Shown: in pieces, positions 17,502 to 25,950 of the stretch
Numbering within the stretch: position 1 is the stretch's first letter
How the letters are laid out: every line of letters begins with the position of its first letter
DNA from: Opitutaceae bacterium
GTDB taxonomy: Bacteria > Verrucomicrobiota > Verrucomicrobiia > Opitutales > Opitutaceae
Length of the DNA: 64,000 nucleotides
NCBI GenBank assembly: GCA_041395105.1
Contig: JAWLBB010000008.1
Location: 103,379-167,378 of the forward strand
Direction: 5' to 3'
Translations under genes and position numbers: made by a program
The notes under the pieces: model-generated
Told to the model about the DNA's origin: nothing
Databases searched by the model: none
What the model saw: the letters and a program-made list of their open reading frames with translations, nothing else

Positions 17502-18344
17502 ATGAAAAAGCTGCTGGTTTGCACGGACGGTTCTTCCTATGCGCGGGTCTGCTGTGAATATGCGGCATGGCTGGCCAATCGAACCGGGGCATCGGTCGAG
17601 CTGCTCTACGTCACGGACCTGCGGCAGTTTGAGGTCCCGCTGATCGCCGATCTGAGCGGGAGCCTCGGCATACAGCCGTATCAGGCGATTCTTGGGCAAC
17701 TGCAGGAGCTGGAGAGCAAGAAGGCGAAGGTCATACTTGAAGACGGCTCCAAGGTCTTTGAAGAGGCGGGATTGGGCGACCGGCTCACCACCACCCACAA
17801 GACGGGGCTGCTGGTGGACTGTTTGAGTGACTACGAGGGGACGGAAGACATGGTCATCCTGGGGAAGCGGGGTGAGAACGCGAATTTTGCGACCGAGCAC
17901 CTGGGCTCCACCATGGAGCGCGTGGTTCGGGCCTCAAGTCGCCCTTGCCTGGTCACTTCAAGGGCCTTTCAGGTTCCCAAGAGGGTTCTTGTTGCGCATG
18001 ACGGTGGGGAAAGCTGCAACAAGGCGGTCGAATTCCTTGCGAAGTCCACAATGATTCGGGGGATCGACGTCCACGTCGTCACGGTTGTATCGCAATCGGA
18101 GGATGAAGCGCTCAAACATCTCCGCAAGGCGGAGTCGACTCTGCGCGCGGGCGGCTATTCCCCGGTCTGCCAGATGTTGCACGGAGACCCCGAGGAAGCC
18201 ATTGCCAGTTATGTGTCCACCAATCAGATCGGCCTTCTGGTGATGGGCGCCTATGGCCACAGCCGGATTCGCTATCTGATCATCGGCAGCACCACGACCG
18301 AAATGATCCGCACCTGCAAGGTGCCGGTTCTGCTCTTCCGCTGA
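17502..18344 (+). CDS. Tandem universal stress protein
   Basis: The 280-residue protein has two Usp domains (about residues 1-150 and 165-280), each opening with a strand of the type KLLVCTDGSS / RVLVAHDGGE. The second ends with the ATP-binding pattern VMGAYGHSRIRYLIIGSTT, i.e. GX2GHX9G(S/T); the first carries a looser version (GKRGENANFA...GS). It is probably a cytoplasmic ATP-binding stress protein. It follows glgC by 12 bases and is likely cotranscribed, which hints at a link with carbon or energy status. Confidence 0.88.
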   Translation: MKKLLVCTDGSSYARVCCEYAAWLANRTGASVELLYVTDLRQFEVPLIADLSGSLGIQPYQAILGQLQELESKKAKVILEDGSKVFEEAGLGDRLTTTHKTGLLVDCLSDYEGTEDMVILGKRGENANFATEHLGSTMERVVRASSRPCLVTSRAFQVPKRVLVAHDGGESCNKAVEFLAKSTMIRGIDVHVVTVVSQSEDEALKHLRKAESTLRAGGYSPVCQMLHGDPEEAIASYVSTNQIGLLVMGAYGHSRIRYLIIGSTTTEMIRTCKVPVLLFR

Positions 18345-18359
18345 GGGAGGCGACCACGA

Positions 18360-18385
18360 CGAGGCGGGAGAGGGTTCACGCCTCG
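18360..18385. repeat. REP-like inverted repeat (copy 2)
   Basis: CGAGGCG and CGCCTCG form a 7-base stem around a 12-base loop between the convergent usp and nhaA genes. Read on the opposite strand the element begins TTGATCGAGGCGTGAA, which matches TTGATCGAGGCGTAAA in the right arm of the element at 7287-7340, and the CTCTCC(C/T)GC that follows is also shared. Two copies in similar settings suggest a dispersed family. The remaining 160-base intergenic stretch shows nothing else. Confidence 0.5.
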
Positions 18386-18505
18386 ATCAACCGGCGCCAC
18401 GCGCGCCCCGAAGCCGGCGGGTGGTCGGCTGTGTGATGCTGGAGATGCGGGGCGCCGGCCCAGCCGAACCCGGGATGATGGAGGCCGGGAAGATCGGGAA
18501 TCGTC

Positions 18506-19708
18506 TCACGCGGGCTCGTCCGGAGTCTGCTCCGAGGGTCTCCTGCTGGTGAGATAGAGCACGAGGTAGCCGGCGATGGCTGAAAGCATCGAACCGCAGA
18601 TAATGCCGAGGCGGTCATTGATGACATAGGCCGTATCTCCCGTCTCTTCGAACGCCAGGGAGGCGATGAAGAGACTCATGGTGAAGCCGATTCCCGCGAG
18701 AAGAGACACACCATAGAGTCCGCTCCAGCGCACCCGATCCGGAAGTTCTGCCAACCCCAACTTGATGGCGACCCAGCTGAAGGAGAAAACGCCGAACTGC
18801 TTGCCCAGGAACAGACCGAGCATGATTCCCAACGGGACCGGGTCGAGGAGGGAACTGGGCGAGAGACCGGCAAGCGACACCCCGGAATTCGCGAATGCAA
18901 ATATGGGAAGAATGCCAAAGGCCACCCAGGGGTGCAGAGCGTGCTCTAGTTCGCGCAACGGTGAAGTCCCTTCACTCCCATTTCCGCCGCGCAGCGGAAT
19001 GAACGTTGCGAGGAGGATTCCTGCGAGCGTCGCATGTATACCTGATTTCAATACGGCGACCCAAAGGAAAATCCCGAGCAGGATATAGGGCGCCTTGCTC
19101 GTCACCTTCCTGCGGTTCAGGATAAACAGCCCGATGATCGCCGGAATCGACGCACTGAGTGAAGTGATGGATAGATTCTCGGTGTAGAACAGGGCGATGA
19201 TCGCGATGGCTCCGATGTCGTCGATGATCGCCAGTGAAACGAGGAAAACCTTCAGTGCGACGGGCACACGGCTTCCGAGGACTGCCAGGATGCCCAGGGC
19301 GAAGGCAATGTCGGTCGCGGCCGGTATGGCCCAGCCGTTGAGTGCGACCGGATCACCCCAATTGAGGTAGACGTAGATGCAGGCTGGAGCAAGCATGCCT
19401 CCGACGGCGGCGAAGAGCGGCAACGTCAGCTTGCGACGGTTCGACAGTTCACCTTCAAGGATCTCGCGCTTCAGTTCGAGCCCGACGAGAAAGAAGAAAA
19501 CGGCCATCAATCCGTCGTTGATCCAGAGAATGAGAGGTTTGGTGAGCCCTGCATTGCCCAACTGGACCCCGAAATCGGTGTCGATCAGAGATCCGTAAAG
19601 GCGCGACAACGGCGTATTGGCAAAGATGAGTGCCAAGACCGCGGCGAGGAAGAGGAGAATCCCGGCCGAACTCTCGTGTTTGATGAAGGTCTTGATCGTC
19701 GTCAGCAT
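18506..19708 (-). CDS. nhaA: Na+/H+ antiporter NhaA
   Basis: The 400-residue inner-membrane antiporter has 11-12 hydrophobic segments and the NhaA motifs: FVNDGLMAVFFFLVGLELKRE-like loop (here INDGLMAVFFFLVGLELKR), ATDIAFALGIL with the transport aspartates nearby (AATDIAF and LAIIDDIGAI), and ANSGVSL. It exports sodium or lithium in exchange for protons. The start at 19708 is chosen because GGGAGAG lies 7 bases before that ATG; an in-frame TTG at 19726 is also open. The long upstream region (19709-20268) holds structured elements that may regulate it. Confidence 0.94.
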   Translation of the reverse strand: MLTTIKTFIKHESSAGILLFLAAVLALIFANTPLSRLYGSLIDTDFGVQLGNAGLTKPLILWINDGLMAVFFFLVGLELKREILEGELSNRRKLTLPLFAAVGGMLAPACIYVYLNWGDPVALNGWAIPAATDIAFALGILAVLGSRVPVALKVFLVSLAIIDDIGAIAIIALFYTENLSITSLSASIPAIIGLFILNRRKVTSKAPYILLGIFLWVAVLKSGIHATLAGILLATFIPLRGGNGSEGTSPLRELEHALHPWVAFGILPIFAFANSGVSLAGLSPSSLLDPVPLGIMLGLFLGKQFGVFSFSWVAIKLGLAELPDRVRWSGLYGVSLLAGIGFTMSLFIASLAFEETGDTAYVINDRLGIICGSMLSAIAGYLVLYLTSRRPSEQTPDEPA

Positions 19709-20268
19709 CGGGTGACTCTCCCGCAAGGTGTTCTCTCGGCCCGCCCCAAGCGGGGACGTTCGTCGAATTCGATCGTGGTGGTGAAGCCGCCGTCAGGGTT
19801 CGGGCGTCTCGTGCGCAACAGGTTCGTCATGGTCGATCTGGATGTTGGGTTTCCGGGCTGCATTCGCTGCGCTTTGCCAGTGAAAAGCCGTCGGGAGTTC
19901 GGACAGCCGTCGGAGGGCGGTCCTGGTTGGTCGTAATCGTGGTTGGTGGAAGCGGTTGAGGCAAGAAGCAGATTGCCTGTTTCGGGAATCGAAAAGCGAA
20001 AATCAATTCATGTAAAGCACTTCATGTGTAATTTCGTGGAAATCGTCGCCCAACGGCTTTTCGGGGCTTCGCGAAGGTCGCCGGATTGACCGAGATGGGC
20101 CGTTGGGGAGCGCGTTGTTGATCTTGTGTTGCTGATCGGGTCTGCGATGACCTTTTCGGGGACGAGCCAACGCGCCGTTCCGTGCCTTTGCCTGTCTGAT
20201 GGAAGCGTCGTCAATGCGATGCTGCATTGAACCCGGGCAGAGAGGATCAGCCCATCGCCTGGGACGCC
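19709..20268. other. 560-base gene-free region between lgt and nhaA
   Basis: No convincing gene was found; the small open frames here lack family features. It contains two adjacent long-range inverted repeats at 20049-20175 (listed separately), a short direct repeat TTCATGT (about 20007 and 20021) in a relatively AT-rich patch at 19990-20035, and a GC hairpin (CCCCAAGCGGGG) near 19744-19755 close to the nhaA start. A minus-strand transcript reading from lgt into nhaA would carry all of it as a leader. Confidence 0.6.
20049..20175. ncRNA. Candidate structured RNA element: two long helices
   Basis: Two perfect helices lie side by side: 20049-20057 with 20099-20107 (CCCAACGGC / GCCGTTGGG) and 20110-20117 with 20168-20175 (GCGCGTTG / CAACGCGC). 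Inside the first, GGCTTCGCGAAGG forms a small hairpin; each element also contains one copy of CTTTTCGGGG (20057 and 20152). The layout looks like paired RNA domains, or a cruciform pair in DNA. The strand is not decided by the pairs seen. Being upstream of nhaA, a cation-sensing leader is one idea; a decayed mobile element is another. Confidence 0.4.
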
Positions 20269-21099
20269 TCAGGCGGGCCTCTTGCGGGCCGAGATGATCA
20301 GGACAGCGACGCCGGCGGCGGCGACAAGGAGGGAGAGAACGGAGCCCCGGCTCAGGCCGAAGAGCAGGGCGACGCCGACATCGGGTTCACGGAACTGTTC
20401 GGCGATGACCCGTCCGACGGAGTAGAGGAGGAAAAACTCGCCGGCCAGACGTCCGGGCTGGCGGGCCAGGACCGGCGTCTTCCACACCCGCCACTGGGTG
20501 TAAACGAGAAGGAAGAGTCCTTCGAGCGCAGCCTCATAGAGTTGGGAGGGATGGCGGGGGGGGATCTCGGAGACCGGCATTCCCGGAGCGCTGTCGGGGA
20601 AGATCACCGCCCAGGGGACCAGGCTGACCTTGCCCCAGAGTTCCCCGTTGATGTAGTTGGCGATGCGCCCGAACATCAATCCGGCCGGGGTCATGCTGAC
20701 GATCATGTCCCCTGCATGGAGGAGGGAAATATGTCGTTTCCGGCAGATCCAGAGGACTCCGATGAAGACGCCGAGCATCCCGCCGTGGCTGGACATGCCA
20801 CCATCCCAGACGCGGAACAGGTCCGTGGGGTTCTGCAGCAGGGAGGACGGACTGTAGAAGAGGAAATAGCCGAGCCGGCCACCGATCATGACCCCGAGAA
20901 TGGCGGCGAACATGAAATCGCCCTGCATTTCCGGATTGATCGGTGTCTTCCCGTGCTTCCAATACGCACGGAAAAGGAGCCAGGCGACGAGAAAGCCGGC
21001 GAGGTAGGCCAGTCCGTAGTAGCGGATTCCGAAGTTCTCTGTGAACTGGATGAGGAAGGGATGCTTCTGGTGGACGAGGTAGGCCAGGGGAGGAAACAC
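20269..21099 (-). CDS. lgt: Prolipoprotein diacylglyceryl transferase
   Basis: The 276-residue membrane enzyme transfers diacylglycerol from phosphatidylglycerol to the lipobox cysteine of prolipoproteins. Seven hydrophobic segments, the IRYYGLAYLAGF N-terminal segment, GGRLGYFLFY, the signature region FGRIANYINGELWG and the HPSQLYEAALEGL motif are all present. Translation probably starts at a GTG (21099). It is 40 bases downstream of a CBS-domain membrane protein gene on the same strand, so the two may be cotranscribed. Confidence 0.96.
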   Translation of the reverse strand: MFPPLAYLVHQKHPFLIQFTENFGIRYYGLAYLAGFLVAWLLFRAYWKHGKTPINPEMQGDFMFAAILGVMIGGRLGYFLFYSPSSLLQNPTDLFRVWDGGMSSHGGMLGVFIGVLWICRKRHISLLHAGDMIVSMTPAGLMFGRIANYINGELWGKVSLVPWAVIFPDSAPGMPVSEIPPRHPSQLYEAALEGLFLLVYTQWRVWKTPVLARQPGRLAGEFFLLYSVGRVIAEQFREPDVGVALLFGLSRGSVLSLLVAAAGVAVLIISARKRPA

Positions 21100-21139
21100 G
21101 AGGGTGACTTAGGCGATGACCCGGGTCGATTTCAACCCA

Positions 21140-22198
21140 TCATTTTGCCGGCGAAATCGATCCGCTCCGGGAGGCGGGATTGTTGCGGGCGCCGCGCGAC
21201 CGGGCAAGTTCCCGCATGTCGACAGCCATGTCGTCTTTTTCGAAGATCTCCCGGCCGAGGATGGTTTCCATGACGTCCTCCATGGTCAGGACGCCGGTGA
21301 TTGAGCCGAACTCGTCCACCACCATGGCAAGCTGCTGGTGGGTGCGCAGGAAGAGTTGGAGAGCGTTGGAAGCGGAGACGGTCTCGGGGATGAAGTGGAT
21401 TTCCTGCATCAGGCTGCCGACCGTGGCATTATCGCGATCGTTGGCCTTGCCCTTCAGGAGGTCCCGTCTCCGGACCAGGCCGACAACCTCGTCGATGTTG
21501 TCCTTGTAGACGGGCAGGCGGGCGAAGGGAATGTTCGGGTATTCACGGAAGACTTCGGCCAGGGTGGCGTCCTTTTCGAGGGCCGTCACCACGGTTCGCG
21601 GGGTCATGATATCGCCTACTTTGACGTCATCGAGCGAAAGGGCATTGGTGATCAGCTGCGACTCGTTGGAGGTCAGGGTGCCTTCCTTGGCCCCTTTCTC
21701 GGCCAGGAGGATGATTTCCTCATCGGACGAGGTTTCCGCGGGGGGGCGCTTGATGACAAGACGGACGGCGAGATTGGAAAGGAAATTGAGCGGGGCGAGC
21801 ACCTTGGTCAGAAAGACCAGCGGATGCACGATATGGGGTTGGAGCTGGACCCGGTAGACCACGCCGATATTCTTCGGGATGACCTCGGAGAAAATCAGGA
21901 TGGCGAGGGTCATGATGCCGGAAACGACGCCGAGCCAGACTTCGCCAAACAGCTTGGTGGCGAGTCCGCCGACCAGGGTCGCCCCGAGGGTATTGGCCAC
22001 CGTATTGAGGGTGAGGATGGTCGAGATGGTGTCCGCCATCTCGGTCTTGAGCTGCTCGAGGAGGAGACCGCGTTTTGGGCGCGTTTTCTTGAGCGACTCG
22101 ATTTCCGAGACGGTCGTGCTGAGAATGAGGGCCTCGAGCAGCGAGCAGAAAAAAGAGATGCCGATCGTGAAGGCGACGGCCAGGACGAACGCCGTCAT
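21140..22198 (-). CDS. CNNM/HlyC-type membrane protein with CBS pair
   Basis: The 352-residue protein has an N-terminal DUF21 (CNNM) transmembrane domain with about four helices (residues 1-150, including FSEVIPKNIG) and a pair of CBS domains (about 185-315; VGDIMTPRTVVTAL opens the first). The C-terminal CorC/HlyC domain found in many relatives is missing; the protein ends soon after the second CBS with a Ser/Arg-rich tail. Relatives are linked to magnesium or cobalt efflux and CBS domains bind adenine nucleotides. The function here is inferred from the family. Confidence 0.85.
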   Translation of the reverse strand: MTAFVLAVAFTIGISFFCSLLEALILSTTVSEIESLKKTRPKRGLLLEQLKTEMADTISTILTLNTVANTLGATLVGGLATKLFGEVWLGVVSGIMTLAILIFSEVIPKNIGVVYRVQLQPHIVHPLVFLTKVLAPLNFLSNLAVRLVIKRPPAETSSDEEIILLAEKGAKEGTLTSNESQLITNALSLDDVKVGDIMTPRTVVTALEKDATLAEVFREYPNIPFARLPVYKDNIDEVVGLVRRRDLLKGKANDRDNATVGSLMQEIHFIPETVSASNALQLFLRTHQQLAMVVDEFGSITGVLTMEDVMETILGREIFEKDDMAVDMRELARSRGARNNPASRSGSISPAK

Positions 22199-22478
22199 CG
22201 CTCCGGGGTCGCCGTGACCACGCCTCCTGATCTGGCGGCGCGTTCTGCCAACAACGACAGTCGACTAGGTTCGGGCTCGCCCGGAGCTTCGGTGGGGACC
22301 GACTCACTCCCGGCATTACTGCAGGCGGCCTCTCTCGGACCGCTGGAATCATGTGGCAACATCTGTTTCAAAACGTGACTTTTGAGACGCTCAGCCGGAA
22401 ATGGCAAGCGCCGGGTGCAAAACGTGGCCGATCGAAAGCGGGCTTGCTCCTCCCGGAACGCTTTGACTATCTGGGGGA

Positions 22479-23570
22479 ATGCCATCGTTGCGGAGGACGC
22501 CACTCTATGACTTTCACCGGGATCACGGTGGCCGGTTTGTCGAATTCGGCGGCTGGGAGATGCCCGTTCAGTACCGGAGTATCCTGGAGGAGCACCGGGC
22601 GGTCCGGTCGGCGGCCGGACTCTTCGATGTCAGTCACATGGGCGAGATCCGGGTTTCCGGCACACAATCGACTGAGTTTCTCAATCATCTGGTGACCAAT
22701 GACGTGACCCGCCTGAGTCCCGGACGGGTCCTTTACACGCCGATGTGTCTGCCTTCAGGCGGCGTGGTCGACGATCTGCTCATCACCTGCCTGGGACCTT
22801 CGGAATATCTGCTCTGTGTCAATGCCTCCAATCGCGACAAGGATCTTGCCTGGATGACCGAGCAGGCGTTCGGCTATGACTGCACGATCAAGGATCAGTC
22901 CGATGCGTATGGCCTGCTTGCGATCCAGGGGCCGCGGGCCGATGCGATAGTCGGCCGATTGACTCCGGTAGCTCTGGAACGGGTGCGCTATTACGGCTTC
23001 GCCGAAGGGGACGTGGCCGGAACGTTCTGCCTGATCAGTCGAACGGGCTATACGGGCGAGCGGGGTTTCGAGCTGTTCTGTCCGGCGGATGAGGCCTCCG
23101 GTCTCGCCGGGGCGATCCTTGAAGCCGGCGAGCCGGAGGGGCTGGTCCTGGCCGGCCTCGGCGCCCGAGACAGTCTGCGGCTGGAGGCAGGGTTCTCACT
23201 CTATGGTCACGAGATCAGCGAATTGATTTCGCCGCTTGAGGCGGGATTGGAGTGGACGGTCAAGTTCTCCAAGGACGGTTTTATCGGCCGCCAGGCGCTG
23301 CTCCGACAACGCGATGAAGGAACACCTTCGAAGGTCGTGTTCTTCAGAACCGGCGACCGGCGGATTGTCCGCGCCGGGTCCACCGTGTTCGCGGGAGCGC
23401 GTGAGGTCGGCCGGGTTCTCAGCGGCACCCTTTCCCCGATGCGCAACGAGGCCATCGGCTCGATGCATGTGCTGACCGAATGTATCGACGAGGACCTCTC
23501 GGTCGATCTTCGCGGTCAACAGCAGTTTCTTCTCAAGACCAAACCACCTTTTGTTCCCATTCACCGATAG
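22479..23570 (+). CDS. gcvT: Glycine cleavage system T protein (aminomethyltransferase)
   Basis: The 363-residue cytoplasmic enzyme takes the aminomethyl group from lipoyl-GcvH to tetrahydrofolate, giving 5,10-methylene-THF and ammonia. The N-terminal RRTPLYDFHRDHGGRFVEFGG, SHMGEIRVSG, the folate-site segment LLAIQGPRAD, RTGYTGERGFE and the ARDSLRLEAGFSLYGHE motif are typical. Length is normal. gcvH follows 11 bases later but is frameshifted. gcvP is not in the window. No glycine-riboswitch signature was seen in the 280-base upstream region. Confidence 0.96.
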   Translation: MPSLRRTPLYDFHRDHGGRFVEFGGWEMPVQYRSILEEHRAVRSAAGLFDVSHMGEIRVSGTQSTEFLNHLVTNDVTRLSPGRVLYTPMCLPSGGVVDDLLITCLGPSEYLLCVNASNRDKDLAWMTEQAFGYDCTIKDQSDAYGLLAIQGPRADAIVGRLTPVALERVRYYGFAEGDVAGTFCLISRTGYTGERGFELFCPADEASGLAGAILEAGEPEGLVLAGLGARDSLRLEAGFSLYGHEISELISPLEAGLEWTVKFSKDGFIGRQALLRQRDEGTPSKVVFFRTGDRRIVRAGSTVFAGAREVGRVLSGTLSPMRNEAIGSMHVLTECIDEDLSVDLRGQQQFLLKTKPPFVPIHR

Positions 23571-23581
23571 ACCCAACACCC

Positions 23582-23960
23582 ATGCGAACACCTTCAAATC
23601 TCTCCTACACCAAGGATCACGAATGGTTGCAGATCGAAGCTGACGGCACCGCCCGTCGGTATCACCGACTACGCGCAGGACAGTCTCGGCGACATCACGT
23701 TTGTCGAGTTGCCGGAAGTCGGACGATCCTATTCAGCCGGAGAGACCTTCGGCGTGGTTGAATCGGTGAAGGCGGCCTCCGACCTGTTCATGCCCGTTGA
23801 TTGCGAAGTCATCGAAGTCAACACCGCCCTGGAACAGACGCCGGAAACGGTGAATCAGGATCCTTACGAGGCCGGATGGATGATCCGGATCAAGCCGTCC
23901 AGCGCGGATCAGCTGGCGGCCCTGCTGTCACCGGATGCCTACGGAAAGCTGACCGGGTAG
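23582..23960 (+). pseudogene. gcvH: Glycine cleavage system H protein, frameshifted
   Basis: The first 24 codons (MRTPSNLSYTKDHEWLQIEA...) are clear GcvH. The frame then breaks at about 23653-23655: the next sensible residues VGITDYAQDSLGDITFV are read one base further on, and the rest (ELPEVGRSYSAGE, lipoyl lysine at 23769-23771 in VESVKAASD, and the NQDPYEAGWMI segment) is intact to the stop at 23960. The ancestral DGTATVGIT-like stretch implies a net +1 (or -2) change in GCCCGTC. Everything else looks functional, so either this is a sequencing or assembly error or a very recent mutation. Intact, it would be about 125 residues and carry the lipoyl arm for the GcvPT reaction. Confidence 0.9.
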
Positions 23961-24033
23961 GGCAAGCGCACCCTCCCGGCTGAGGGAAGTGACCGGTCTC
24001 CTGAGGCGGAGACCTTGCCGAATCCTGACGCGG

Positions 24034-25845
24034 TCAGGATTCGGCCTGGGCGGCCCGCTTGCGCAGATTGGCGTTGAGAATCCGCTTGCGCAGTCGGATC
24101 GACTTCGGCGTGGCTTCCACGAATTCGTCCGATTGGATGTACTCGATGGCCCGCTCGAGTGAGAAGCGTTTCGGAGGAGAAAGCTGGATGCCCTTGCCGT
24201 CGCCTTGCGACCGGAAGTTGGTCAATTGCTTGGCCTTGGTCGGATTGACCGGCATGTCATCGCGGCGCGGATTCTCTCCGATGATCATCCCTTCATAGAC
24301 TTCCTCGCCGGCCCCGACGAAGAGGATTCCCCGTGATTCCAGCGCATCGAGGCCGTAGGCTTTGGTCGTCCCGTTTTCCATGGAAACAAGGGTGCCGGTC
24401 AGCCGGGTGGAGATGGCGCCGCAATGCGGTGCATACTCGCGGAACAGATGGGACATGACGCCGCGACCGCCGGTCACATTGACGAGGTCGAGTTCGAAAC
24501 CGATCAATCCACGGGTCGGGATGACCGCTTCAATGGTGGAACCGTGCGGGTGTTTTTCCATCGAGGTGATCCGGGCCTTGCGGTTGGCGAGGTTCTGCAT
24601 GACCCCGCCGAGGGATTCGTCAGGGACCTCGACCCAGAGGGTCTCGAATGGCTCACAGTTCTTCCCGTCGATCATCTTGGTGATGACGGTCGGGCGGGAG
24701 ACGAGGACTTCGAATCCTTCGCGGCGCATCTGCTCGACCAAAACGGCAATCTGCATGGCTCCGCGGGCGCTCAAGGTGAACAGGCCCGTCCCGGAGTCGA
24801 CCACCTTGATGCTGACATTGGTGCGGATCTCCCGATAGAGGCGGTCGCGCAGCTGGCGGGAGGTCACGAATTTCCCCTCGCGCCCGGCCAGGGGCCCATC
24901 GTTGACTGCGAATTGCATCTCAATGGTCGGCGGGTCGATTTCGACAAAGGGAAGGGCGGGAGCTGCCTCGTCGGCGCTGAGGGTGTCGCCGATGTCGATA
25001 TCCTCGAATCCGGAAATGCCGATGATGTTGCCGGCCATGCCCGCCGTGGATTCGTTGCTCGCCGTTCCGGTGTATTCAAAGAGCTTGGTCACCTTGCCGC
25101 GGACCTTGGTGCCGTCCTTGTGAAGGGCATGGATGGTATCGCCGGCCGCGACCTGGCCGCTCTCGATCTTGCCGACGGCGATTCGGCCCACGTAGTCGTT
25201 CCATTCGATATTGCTGACCAGCATCTGAAACGATCCGTTGGGATTGGCAACCGGCGGCGGGATATGCTTGAGGATGGTCTGGAAGAGCGGGGTCATGTCC
25301 GTGCGCGGATCGTCAAGCTCGAGGATGGCGTAGCCGTCACGGGCGCTGGCGTAGATGAAGGGGGCGTTGAACTGTTCCTCGGTTGCGTTGAGTTCGAGGA
25401 AGAGTTCGAGGACATCATCGTGCACCTGCATGGGATCGGCGTGCTCGCGGTCGATCTTGTTGACCACCACGACGACCTTGAGTCCGTGATGGATGGCCTT
25501 GCGCAGCACGAAACGGGTCTGGGCCATCGGTCCTTCGTAGGCATCGACGAGGAGGAGGACCCCGTCGACCATCTTGAGCACCCGTTCGACTTCGCCCCCG
25601 AAGTCGGCGTGTCCCGGGGTGTCGACGATATTGATCGTCTTGTTGCCCCAATGGATGGCGGCGTTCTTGGCCTTGATGGTGATCCCCTTCTCCTTTTCGA
25701 GGTCCATGGAATCCATGGCGCGTTCCTCGATCACCTGATTGGCGCGGTAGACGCCGCCTCCGCGCAGGAGTTTGTCCACCAGGGTCGTTTTGCCGTGGTC
25801 GACGTGGGCGATAATTGCGATGTTTCTGAAATCCTCGGGTGTCAT
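24034..25845 (-). CDS. typA: Translational GTPase TypA/BipA
   Basis: The protein of 603 residues begins MTPEDFRNIAIIAHVDHGKT, with G1 AHVDHGKT, the G2 KGITI region, G3 DTPGHADF and G4 NKID, followed by an EF-Tu domain 2, two EF-G-like domains and the TypA-specific C-terminus. It is a ribosome-binding GTPase involved in 50S assembly and stress adaptation. The frame is open to 25893, but the family start is at 25845 and the extra 16 residues are not typical. No clear Shine-Dalgarno is visible before 25845. The gene is divergent from the dehydratase gene that follows. Confidence 0.96.
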   Translation of the reverse strand: MTPEDFRNIAIIAHVDHGKTTLVDKLLRGGGVYRANQVIEERAMDSMDLEKEKGITIKAKNAAIHWGNKTINIVDTPGHADFGGEVERVLKMVDGVLLLVDAYEGPMAQTRFVLRKAIHHGLKVVVVVNKIDREHADPMQVHDDVLELFLELNATEEQFNAPFIYASARDGYAILELDDPRTDMTPLFQTILKHIPPPVANPNGSFQMLVSNIEWNDYVGRIAVGKIESGQVAAGDTIHALHKDGTKVRGKVTKLFEYTGTASNESTAGMAGNIIGISGFEDIDIGDTLSADEAAPALPFVEIDPPTIEMQFAVNDGPLAGREGKFVTSRQLRDRLYREIRTNVSIKVVDSGTGLFTLSARGAMQIAVLVEQMRREGFEVLVSRPTVITKMIDGKNCEPFETLWVEVPDESLGGVMQNLANRKARITSMEKHPHGSTIEAVIPTRGLIGFELDLVNVTGGRGVMSHLFREYAPHCGAISTRLTGTLVSMENGTTKAYGLDALESRGILFVGAGEEVYEGMIIGENPRRDDMPVNPTKAKQLTNFRSQGDGKGIQLSPPKRFSLERAIEYIQSDEFVEATPKSIRLRKRILNANLRKRAAQAES

Positions 25846-25950
25846 CTTACGTGAAAAACCGGTCACCATGAGCCCCGGGTGCACGGGAAGCAAGCTCGGA
25901 CGTGAAGGAGCCTTGGAGAAGATCCTTGCCGACGCGCCCGGTGAAGGGGC

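Noticed and set aside
22199..22478. Glycine riboswitch in front of gcvT
   Set aside because: The conserved glycine aptamer elements were not seen in the 280 bases upstream on the coding strand; nothing else stands out there.
24424..25854. 476-codon plus-strand open frame opposite typA
   Set aside because: It lacks any recognisable domain and mirrors typA throughout.
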